Made by a program: the position numbers and the translations under genes | Assembly (NCBI GenBank): GCA_963971405.1 | Contig: OZ020484.1 | Coordinates: forward strand, 6,758,001-6,822,000 | From: Psococerastis gibbosa | Lineage: Eukaryota > Arthropoda > Insecta > Psocodea > Psocidae | Direction of reading: 5' to 3' | Length of the DNA: 64,000 nt | The notes under the pieces: model-generated | What the model saw: the letters and a program-made list of their open reading frames with translations, nothing else | The model's database searches: none | Told to the model about the DNA's origin: nothing | Part shown: in pieces, positions 1-8,900 of the stretch | How the letters are laid out: each line of letters begins with the position of its first letter | Position numbering within the stretch: position 1 is the stretch's first letter

Positions 1-1047
1 TTAGCCTATTATTTACCATAGTACTCATAATAATTACCTATATAGGCCTAATGAGGTACATATATATTATAATAATGGATAAGTAGGTAAGCATGAATGT
101 GTTCAATTCGTACCGGTGCTTTAATTTAAAAATTAAATTTAATGTATTTATAAATATAAATATATAAATATAATGTATTTATTTTATTTTTATTTTTTTT
201 CCTTTTAAAAAAAGGTTAATCGCATACAAACAATTTAATGAATGTATCCGATTGACCTCTGCAGTCGCCTCGCTAGGTTATTACCCGTGTTGAGCTACGA
301 CACGTCTCCGATCCCATGGCGCACAAGTGCAAGCACGTTACCACCTGGCCATCGAAGTCGATGTACGATGTACTACACATGTTTAATTAAAGATTTAGCT
401 TAATGTAAAGTTGTATTAATACGTAATATCAAAGGTATTGTTAATATTTGGTGTGGCTATTTCCCATGAATTTTTCATTGCGTGCAATTTTTGTGACAAT
501 TCATAACTTTACTAATTAATAAAGTATACATTCCGCAGTAAACAAAAAAAGTCAGATTTTGGAGGGCCGAGTTCTTGCGGCCCATATCCTCACAAAGTAA
601 GCCTACTTGTTGCGGTCCACTGGAATTTGACCTGCCGTCGACCCCATTAGTATTTTGGACATTATTGTTAACCGGCTACAAGCGACTATGGACAAGCTTA
701 GACATGCTTACCGTTGACCCATTGCAATAGGCACTTAGCCTAGACCAATTCTGTGCCAAAAAACACCATGTATCTATGAAAGTTGAAAAGCGATTGCAAT
801 GAATTACAATTCATTTTCTATATTTCCCTATATTTCTGTCTTCTGAAGACAAAAATTCAGCTTTCTGAAGTTTGTCTCTCATTTCGTTTTTTCAATCTCC
901 CAATAACCCGCAGTCGATTCGTCCCTCCCTCACTCTAGTCACAAGTTGTACGTCTTCTTCTCTTCTACTCCTATTACAGAAGCTTGTGCTACGAATCAGA
1001 CCAACTTCTTCTTAGTGTGTCCGGGCCTAGGACACGTTGATCCAAAC
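1..1047. other. AT-rich intergenic or intronic sequence with two repeat fragments
   Basis: No coding signal is seen. Positions 211-361 hold a copy of the R1 repeat (listed separately). Positions about 650-730 hold a diverged fragment of another repeat (CTACAAGCGA...GACAAGCT...GCTTACC) that recurs at 13570-13730, 44862-45050 and 46945-47045. If gene 1 extends upstream, this is probably its last intron. Confidence 0.5.
211..361 (+). repeat. R1 repeat, possible tRNA-derived SINE, copy 1
   Basis: About 150 bp starting GGTTAATCGCATACAAACAA and ending CCATCGAAGTCGAT. The same sequence is found at 7184-7349 and 43618-43762 in this orientation, and at 10100-10192 and 48507-48652 inverted; a short piece lies at 2462-2512. 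Read on the minus strand, GATGGCCAGGTGGTAAGCG resembles the A-box region of tRNA-Ser/Leu, and GTGTCG-AACTC further on resembles a decayed B box. A tRNA-derived SINE is therefore possible but unproven. Confidence 0.55.
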
Positions 1048-1520
1048 TTACTTTTTACTTTTTCGTGTCCGAGAGATGGAGACTAGGCGAATCTTTGGGC
1101 CCAGTGCTCCATGTTGCTCCCAGTTGATCCAAAACGTTGTGGCCTTGTCGTTGGCGTCCAGAAGATCCATCTGGGATACGGCTTCTCTCAGCCTCGGCCA
1201 GACCAGAAGGTGGCCGTCGTCTAGCAGTTGTCCGCACTCGCAAGTTGGGTCCTCAACCAGTCCCCACCCACATAAGTTCGCACGGCATCTTGTGACCCTT
1301 GTTCTTAGCCTATTGAGGCTTCGCCATGCAGGGTACGACAGTTGGGCTCCGGGCGCTATTTTTTCCTGGGTGTTTGGTGTCAGGTTCTTCCACCTGTCGG
1401 TTCGATTTGCGCTGGCTGTTCCCTCCAAACGTGTCGTGCGGCTGAAGAAACTCTTTCTGGACTTCAGGCGGTTGCACCCAGCAGACCAACTAGCCGAGCG
1501 ATGTGAAATTTAAATTTGCA
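1048..1520 (-). mobile_element. 3' end of a non-LTR retrotransposon (LINE), fragment
   Basis: The minus strand encodes a run typical of the C-terminal tail of Jockey/CR1-like reverse transcriptase proteins. It has W-R-S-L-N-R-L-R-T-R-V followed by a cysteine/histidine cluster (C-x-C-G ... D-D-G-H-L-L-V), the degenerate zinc-knuckle tail of these proteins. The open part is 126 codons and the frame decays upstream. No reverse transcriptase core is present, so this is a dead fragment. Confidence 0.65.
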
Positions 1521-1687
1521 CGACAATTAGGCAGTGGGCATGTCCGTTCGGCACTCTTAATCTTCGTTACGTTATAGAATACTGCGGCCCGTGTTTAGCT
1601 TATGCGCTGCAGCCGTACTATTGAGACGGACGAATTGATTGAGTTTATAGATATTTAAATTAAGTAAAGCTAATTTTTATTTTTTAG

Positions 1688-1918
1688 GATATTCAATTCA
1701 AGGCAGCCATCGCAAAACTCCAGCAAACAACGGGGATGAGGATGGGACCTCTACCTACAACTGGTCTGATGAAGTATAGAAACCCTGTGAACCCCGCGCT
1801 AGTATTCGAAGGAACCCCCGTTCGGGATAAACATGAAGAGGAGCCTGTCCTCGACGAAGAAGATGAGGGCGGCATGAGCGCTGTGTTTTATAATATTGTT
1901 GATGCAGAAGCCTCATAG
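1688..1918 (+). CDS. Terminal coding exon of an unidentified gene (gene 1), 3' end only
   Basis: An open frame of 76 codons plus TAG follows a good acceptor (T-rich run ending in TAG at 1678-1687). It reads in phase 0 from GAT at 1688 to the stop at 1916-1918. The peptide begins DIQFKAAIAKLQQ, has a proline- and glycine-containing middle (TTGLMKYRNPVNPALVFEG), an acidic stretch (EEEPVLDEEDEGG) and ends in VDAEAS. Composition and codon use look protein-coding, unlike the surrounding repeats. No signal peptide or membrane segment is visible. Upstream exons must lie before position 1, because nothing between 1 and 1687 looks coding except a LINE fragment on the other strand. I do not recognise the family. 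It could instead be an exon captured in a pseudogene. Confidence 0.5.
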   Translation, partial: DIQFKAAIAKLQQTTGMRMGPLPTTGLMKYRNPVNPALVFEGTPVRDKHEEEPVLDEEDEGGMSAVFYNIVDAEAS

Positions 1919-2024
1919 TGCTAGCCTCTCAGGGGAAATCGCACCATGTGTAGACACCTGAACCTGTGGTGACTTGAATGCGAAAGATATTACGCATGAG
2001 TTTTTTTACTAAGTCATTCTATCG

Positions 2025-2147
2025 AAGTTAGGGCTATAAAGCCCTCTATTACACTCAACTAGGAAGGCCCGGGACCGCCTGCTTTACATGTCCTCCGAAG
2101 CATGTGAATGTAGCAAGTGTTGGACTGGAACCAATACCTTTCGGGTA
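2025..2147 (-). repeat. tRNA-like SINE, inverted partner of a head-to-head pair
   Basis: The reverse complement carries the SINE body (GTAAAGCAGGCGGTCCCGGG, then TTGAGTGTAA and AGGGCTTTATAGCCC). It ends at about 2147, where a plus-strand copy begins, so the two copies meet head to head at their tRNA-like ends. Confidence 0.75.
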
Positions 2148-2152
2148 CCACA

Positions 2153-2365
2153 AGACATGTAGCGTAGAAGTAGAAGACTCTGACTATCACCCGAAAGGTT
2201 GTTGGTTCGAGTCCCACACTAGCTGCATTTTCTGGCCATGCTGCGGAGGCATGTAAAGCAGGCGGTCCTGAGTTTTCCTAGTTGAGTGTAAGAGAGGACT
2301 TTATAGCCCTAACTCCGCTAGGTTGGCTTAGTAATATAAACAACAAAAAGTCCTTATTTATTTAC
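2153..2365 (+). repeat. tRNA-like SINE, + copy of a head-to-head pair
   Basis: Family consensus order: ACATGTAGCGTAGTGG, CTCTGACTTTCACCCGAAAGG, TTGTTGGTTCGAGTCCCACA, then a body ending GCTAGGTTGGCTTAGTAATA and an A-rich/TTTA tail. TAGCGTAGTGG fits the pol III A-box consensus TRGYNNARNGG, and GGTTCGAGTCC fits the B box. The CTTTCAC anticodon-loop-like motif points to a tRNA-Glu(TTC)-like ancestor. This copy has small changes in the A-box region. Confidence 0.8.
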
Positions 2366-3229
2366 CACCGACTGATCATTTTACTTCTTTGTTATCTATT
2401 TCAATGCAAGGCGAAAGAAAGCTGTTACAAGAAGTGTAGGTGTGTATTAATATTTACAAGCAGATTAATCGCATATAAACAATTTAATGAATGTATCCGA
2501 TTGACCTCTTATAATTATTTATTCAGTAAATCCGTGTCCCCGGCAGCAAAGGAACATAAGTCGCTGACAACATAACGGGGTAAAACAACAGTAAGCCCGA
2601 CTGACCCTGTTATAGACCATTCTATTGGTATCAGGTGGTATACAGTGCGACCAGGAGTGAAAGATAACGAAACACAGAGTTTCTGCGTTTTATAAATGTA
2701 TACTGTTAAAGGTACAATGTGTTTATCTTTAATTAATGGTCCGACAGTATTTAGGTCTTCCATGCTGCATATTCTGTACAAGAGGTTTATATAGGAGAGA
2801 TGGGTCAAAATATACTTTTTTTTTTAATTTTATGGGCCACCAGCTACGTCTCCTAGGACCTGCCATTGAAATAACGAGACAGGCAGCACAAAAATTTTGT
2901 CTCATTTCTCGTATATACTGTACTGTAATACCAATACTGTTGATGTGTTGGTTAAGAAAATAAACTTGGAAAAAATTAATTCAGAACTAATATATTGTAA
3001 AATTTATAATTTAATAAAGGAAAATAATAATTATTTATTGCAAAATTGTCAATTATGTATGTAGGCCAAATTAATTGATTTTAAGTGCTTAATAAGGGTA
3101 CCAACATACCTGTGGGGAAAAGTGGGCTTTATTTTAAATAGAACATCTACTATATTTCCTGCTTATTTTATTTTATTTTTCTCTTCACACGACTTATCTA
3201 CTTTGCCACAGGTATGCAAGCATCCTTAA
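2366..3229. other. Non-coding AT-rich stretch
   Basis: Apart from a fragment of R1 at about 2462-2512, no coding or structured feature is recognised. An AATAAA at about 2958 could be a distant polyadenylation signal for gene 1, but this is weak. Confidence 0.4.
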
Positions 3230-3420
3230 TGCTGTTAATATTCGAAAATGCCTACAAAAATTCTTCTCTGCTACTTACAGTAGTAACCAAACAAACTAGT
3301 AGACTTGCAAACGCCTTCTGCTTAACTGGTGCGGCAGTTGTTATCTTGGGATACCATCGTCGTTCAATCCCATTCAGTTCCTTACGGAACAGTCGTTACC
3401 TATACCTATAAAATGCCAGT
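3230..3420. repeat. Outlying copy of the 3'-flank tandem repeat of WDTC1
   Basis: Contains GACTTGCAAACGCCTTCTG, then CTTAACTGGTGCGGCAGTTG and GGGATACCATCG. These match the units at 5140-5760, on the other side of the Tc1 element at 3636-5134. The Tc1 element therefore appears to have landed in, or next to, an older tandem array. Confidence 0.6.
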
Positions 3421-3635
3421 ATGTTATATTATTTTTTAACTTTGTTTACACGTTAGTCTAAGAGATGCTAACCTCATCACGCCAAACTAGAAGTTTCCAT
3501 TCATAGCTTGTGTAGTGTACCCAGCCAACGCGCAGATATACAGCACAACTTTAATTTTGCACATAGGCCTACGTGGATTCGCAAGACGGCCATATTAGTA
3601 ACGGTCTCTTGCCCATCTAGGTAAATACTCGTATA

Positions 3636-5134
3636 CAGTCATGGAAAAAATAATATGAACGCGGACCTTTTCCCTACTTCCTCCGGAACTATTAGAGGTA
3701 ATTCCACCAAACTTGGACATGAACACCACTACCTAGAGGTACTTCATTGCTCTTACCATCAGTTATAAGCAATGCTTACTTCTTTTATAATTGAAGATAG
3801 TTGAAAATGGCTGGAAAAAATAATAAGAACGCGGGCAAATATTTTTCAATTTTTAGCTTCATTATGCAAGAACTTCAATACAAACTAACATTTGGTGGTC
3901 TGCCCATTGTTCCGCATTACAGCATTGCGCAGTTTTTCATCGACAGCACCAGGTATTGATATACAATGATGGGTATCATCTCCCGTGTCTTCTTCCCTTG
4001 AAGCCACAGTAGTTCCTTCTTCGAAATTTTTTCATTGGGTAGACGGCTCGTCAGGTCATTCCACAAGTTTTTGATGGGATTGAATCCGGGTGACTGCGCT
4101 GAACGCGGTAAAACGTCGACTCGGCTGTCCACAAACCACTACACTAGTTTGAAGGAGTTCTTGAGGTTATAGTCCTGCTGAAAAACCCATTCTACTGGCA
4201 TTTTCTCGTCAGCATTATGTCTTGGAATATGTCTCTGTAGCTTTCCTTCGTCAAGATATCTTCTATACGATGTTTTGGGCCAACTTAGTAGTAAGGGAAA
4301 CAGCCCCACACCAGGATGTTACTGCCACAAAACTTGACGGTTTTTTTTTTGGTATACCGGGATTTAAATCAGCATTGGGCGATCTTCTGAAATCGGTTTT
4401 ATATAAGCACTGCAGAGATAACTTCTGTTTCATCGCCCAACAAGAAGTTGCGCAATGTCCCCCTATCACAGTTCTTAGACACGAAGGCAAGATGGACTGT
4501 ATTTTCTTTTTAGGTGGAAGTGGAACATTTCTTGGAGATCGACTGGGTAGGAAGGCTTCCGTCCCCTAGTACTTCGTTCGCTGATGGGAGCGTTTAGGCT
4601 TCTTTTTCAGGTCTCGAGAACTTACAAACGGTGTCGCCTTCGAAATCCTTAAGAGCTATTGGTCAAAGTACTGTGTTGTCTTCCACTTTCTGCCCCTCGT
4701 TTCACTCCTGGGGTCTTGTTTCAAAGCTTGAAAAATTATTTCTCCCTATCTTTGCAAGAGGTTACCTATTCCCGCCATTTCTCACTTCTTTCCGAAGAAG
4801 TAAGATGGCACGTCTCTCCTCGACTTAACAATACTGTGATCGCTCCATATCTTCAGAAGTACACTGTATTAACTTATTAACAGTAGAATAGGGAAAAAAT
4901 TATCGTATCATAGCCCAAATAAAAATAAATAAATCTCGCGTTCTTATTATTTTTGCCAGCCATTTTCAACTATCTTCAATTCTTAAAGAAGTAAGCATTG
5001 CTTATAACTGATGGTAACAGTAATGATGTACCTCTAGGTAGTGGTGTTCATGTCCAAGTTTGGTGCCATTATCTCAAATAGTTCCGGAGAAAATTGGAAA
5101 AACCTCCGCGTTCTTATTATTTTTTCCATGACTG
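3636..5134 (-). mobile_element. Tc1/mariner-type DNA transposon, full length but dead
   Basis: Inverted ends of nearly 200 bp (outer tip CAGTCATGGAAAAAATAATA, with matching inner parts around GCAATGCTTACTTC) are flanked by TA on both sides (3634-3635 and 5135-5136), the usual Tc1/mariner target duplication. The minus strand keeps transposase remnants. One piece at 3917-4132 carries Q-S-P-G-F-N-P-I-K-N-L-W, the family's C-terminal SPDLNPIENLW motif with the catalytic Glu replaced by Lys. A second piece, around 4260-4490, resembles the VWGCF region. Frames are broken by stops. The tips diverge only slightly, so the copy is fairly young. Confidence 0.85.
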
Positions 5135-5139
5135 TATAT

Positions 5140-5760
5140 CGTTGGGGGATACCCATGACATTTCGTGGTTTCCCCTCCTCTTTTACTTATTAATGATGGG
5201 CGAAGTAGAAGAAACCAAACAAAATGTCAACGAAAACTCTCTCAGACTTGCGAACATCCTCTGCATAGCTGGCGCCGCAGTTGATGTCCGGGGATACCCA
5301 TCACAGCGGTTTTACGGGGTTTCCCCTCCTCTATCACTTATTAATGGTGGGGGAAAACAGTACAAGCCAAACAAACACAGTCGCAGACTTGCAAAAGTCT
5401 TCTGATTAACAGCTGCGACAGTTGATTGTGTGCTATATCCATCGCAGCATAGCTTTAGGCTGCCAAAACACCCACCCATAAAATGTCGCAGACATGCAAG
5501 TCTTCTGATTAACTGGTGCGACAGTTAGTGGTGTGTGAAATCCATCACAACGTAGCTTTACGCTGCCTGAACACCCACCCAACAAAATTTCAAGAAACAC
5601 AGTTGCAGACATAGAAACGTCTTCCGACAGTGGATAGTGTCGCAACGTAGCTGTAACTATCAGAACGCAGCCACCCAACGAAATGTCGACAAAAATTGTT
5701 GCAGACTTGCAGTAATCTTCTACTTAGCTGGTGCGGCAGTTGACCGCGGCTGATGTATGT
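5140..5760. repeat. Degenerate tandem repeat (about 100-150 bp units) overlapping the WDTC1 stop codon
   Basis: Units contain, in order, GCAGACTTGC, CTTCTGATTAACTGG, TGCGACAGTTG, ATATCCATCACAACGTAGCT and ACACCCACCCAACAAAAT. Core positions lie near 5248, 5385, 5488, 5605 and 5702; an older copy is near 3300. The unit at about 5702-5760 includes the last codons and stop of WDTC1. Read on the minus strand, several other units still spell N-C-R-T-S-stop, so the array probably grew from the 3' end of the gene. Confidence 0.75.
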
Positions 5761-5927
5761 CGTGACGCGTCCTCTGAGTTGTCGTCCCCGTCCCCGTCCC
5801 CAGCGGACGGAGGACGGAAGCCCATGTTGACGAGCATTAGGTCGAACGGGTCCGAGTTCATGCGTTCCTGGTTCGCGGACGCCCTCTCGTCCAGATTCAT
5901 TTCTGCCCACTCGTTTTCACTTCCATC
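5724..5927 (-). CDS. WDTC1: WDTC1 exon 11 (C-terminal tail and stop)
   Basis: Acceptor CAATTTGGCCACAG, in phase 0. It encodes DGSENEWAEMNLDERASANQ, MNSDPFDLMLVNMGFRPP, an Asp/Ser/Gly acidic run and NCRTS followed by TAA at 5726-5724. An upstream in-frame TAG rules out an earlier acceptor. The 3' UTR runs into the tandem repeat and no polyadenylation signal is obvious. Confidence 0.9.
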   Translation of the reverse strand, partial: DGSENEWAEMNLDERASANQERMNSDPFDLMLVNMGFRPPSAGDGDGDDNSEDASRHTSAAVNCRTS

Positions 5928-8900
5928 CTGTGGCCAAATTGAAAACTAGCTTTATTATGGGCTTCATAAAAATAAGTAAAATCAGCTAGGAAAAATCAGT
6001 AGGGTTCACTTGATATATGTGGGAGAATCTTCTCCCCAGTTCGGGTCAATTTTTACTCTAACATCTCAAAAAGGGGCCACACTAAGTGCACCCGGTGACC
6101 GTCGCGTCGTGGCTCTTATAATTACCAATACCAAAACATTATGAATCCGAGAGTGGTCGAATACACTCAAATCTTTGGACACATCAGAGCTCCCTGTCTA
6201 TAGTCCAAGCTCTGTGCCTCGGCGCGCAGGTCCACCTTCACAAACAAACTAAGTAGCCAATCGCAGATCTACCTTGTTTGTTTGTCCATGCACAGTAGAC
6301 CCACGCTTCGACCAACAACACCGAAACCAGACATAAAACTCATAGTGTGTCCAGAGCTTGAGATAGGTATACACATAAGGAGCATGCAAATTAAGAGCAA
6401 TTCATAGGCCTAGTTACTAGAAACAATAATTACCTGTAGGTTCATTTGTGTAAGGTAAATTCCGGCCATTTATTAACCAAAGAGTCGAATTTATAGACCA
6501 TTATAACAGCGTCTAGGCCAGACTGAGGAACGGTCCATGGCCAGTCAGTAAGGGAGAAATTATTCTTGTCATTCTGCGATCTCTATCTGTTTTATGCAGT
6601 CTTCTGCTGGGTCCCTTATGAACAGTTTAGTGTACCTAGGTGTCGGTATCTTTTGGAAACACAATTAATTAAATTACCAACCTCTGGTCGTGGACTCCAT
6701 AGGCGTACAACCGGATCAATTCCACTGGTAGCCAGCAGACAAGCAGTAGGGTGGGGCTGAAGACAATTTACAATTGAGTCGTCGCCTCTGAGAACCTGAA
6801 CGATATTGGTCGTCTGTCTGTCCCAGATGAAGAACCTCCCGTCATCAGACCCCGCCACAATGTACTGAGCATTACTGCAACAACAATATGAGGAGCTTGG
6901 TTACAAACGTGGCCAACTTCATTTTTTCACAAAATGGGGTTTTGATCCGACCTTGTAGAAAATTTTAATGTCCCCCTACACATTGTAAAATAAAGTGATA
7001 AAAGCAGCCAGATTGCGCACAGAAGCGCTGAGAAGTCGAGGGTTAGTCACAAACTTAATCAAAATTTTCAACAGAAAATCCGCTCTCCTGAAAAATTCTA
7101 CAACTTGGAGTTGGCCATGTTTGTAAACAGCCTCCTCAATTGTGCCCTAGCTGAGTACTAATACTTTTTACTTTTTTTATAAAAGGTTAATTGCATACAA
7201 ACAATTTTAACTAATGTATCCGATTGATCTCTTCAGTCGCCTTTGTAGGTTAGTACCCGTGTTAAGTTACGACACGCCTCCAATCATATGGCGCTTATAG
7301 TGACTCGCACAAGTACAACCACGCCACCACCTTGCCATCGAAGTCGATTAATTGTTAATTAAGACTATTTTCCTTAGGGCTGCTCCCACCAACTTGCAAA
7401 AAACTTTCCTTTGGTAAATGGCAAACGGCAAATACTTTCTGGATGTAAAATCGTGTTTACTGTCAATTGCTGTCTCACTTACGGAAGGAAGTTGGTGGAA
7501 GCCACGATCAGCAACCCTTAATGATGGGCTAGGATCTTCTCAGGCAGCACTTTTGATAGCTCAGGTAACTGAACTAATTTGCTTCACTGTGGTCTGGGAA
7601 TGCCTTACCACTCTTTAAGAGTGTACAACCCGTAGGAAAGTGGCAACCCGAAATTTAATACTTTTTATTTTTTATTGAATTAACTAAGCATGTTATTAAA
7701 GATTTGGCTCATCAAATTTTTAGAAGACTACTTCATGCATCATATAATAAGGTATTTTTAGTTTTCGAAATTGTAGTTTTTTTATAAAATCGATTATACG
7801 TGAAAAGTTATTGTTTATAAAATATTTGCATGTTTCTGAAAAAACTACAATTTCGAAATTAAAAATATCTTATAATATGATGCTTGAAGTAGTCTTCTAC
7901 GACTTTGATGAGTCAAATCTTTAATAACATGCTTAGTTAATAAATAAAAAATAAAAAGTATTAAATTTCGGGCTGCCAATTTCCTACGGGCTGTACACTC
8001 TTAACTATGTACACTTCTGTATGTACACCTGCTTTTTTTTCTACATGAAAGATGTTCATTATAAAATGCGAAGTAAAAGGGAGAAAATATTGTTGATGGA
8101 TACATGTAAAATATTTGGGAAAATGAGGTTCATTTGTGACGTCATTTTGTATATGGCAGCACCAGTTGCACTGATATCAAAGCGTTGATTTTTCCATAAG
8201 CCTCAATACTATTTTAAAATTATTTTATTTTTTGTATTATTTTAAAGTGATATTTTTCTATAAATCATGGAGAATATATATATTAAATTATATGCAGCGA
8301 AATAAGGTCCAGGCATAGTAAAAATATTATAAAAAATATTAAAAGAATTAATTAGATGCTAAGTGCTTAGCTATCACAAGCAAACGGCGGCCATTTCGAA
8401 TAATATGGATATCGGTTTGTTGTCAGCGAACCTTGTGACCAAAACTGTCCCTACAAAACCTCATACCTTCCAAAAAAATTGGCCTCTTTTATGTCTGTGG
8501 TGGTATTGCAGTGGCCGCAGAACCTCGTCTCGTAGTCGGACGCCTCTTTCCTCCACCTGTCTTCCTGCTGTGATGAAGTCGTTAGTATATCATCGCTCTC
8601 TATCGTTGAGTCTTTCGCATCGTCTTCAGATTCTGAAACAGAAAAATCTAATAGCAAGGTACCATCAGGTTACATCAGCCATTGATTAATGTTGACTCGC
8701 GATTTGACAATGTCAAGAGAGCAAAACGAAATATGTAGGTGATGAAACAGTAGAATCCGGGATGATGGCCGATCTAAAAAAGCGTACTTCTAAACGTTTC
8801 GTCAATACATCTAGAGTAGTGGTACGGACTCTGACTTTCACCCGAAAGGTTGTTGGCTCGAGTCCTACACTTTCTACAATTTCTGGCCATGCTTCGGAAG

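Noticed and set aside
1037-1513. 158-codon plus-strand frame
   Set aside because: It lies opposite the LINE C-terminal fragment, which shows the recognised W-x-x-LNRLRT and Cys-His pattern on the minus strand.
2153-2235. Functional tRNA genes at sites with GGTTCGAGTCC
   Set aside because: The acceptor and D stems do not fold properly and each tRNA-like part continues into the same SINE body and tail.
3917-4569. Possible host gene with SPGFNPIKNLW and plus-strand frames of 115 codons
   Set aside because: It is inside the inverted ends of a Tc1 element; the motif is its transposase tail and the plus frames are shadows.
8363-8689. 108-codon plus-strand frame
   Set aside because: It starts in the MITE and runs antisense through WDTC1 exon 9, whose minus-strand CGHCNTTTDIKEANFFG is unmistakable.
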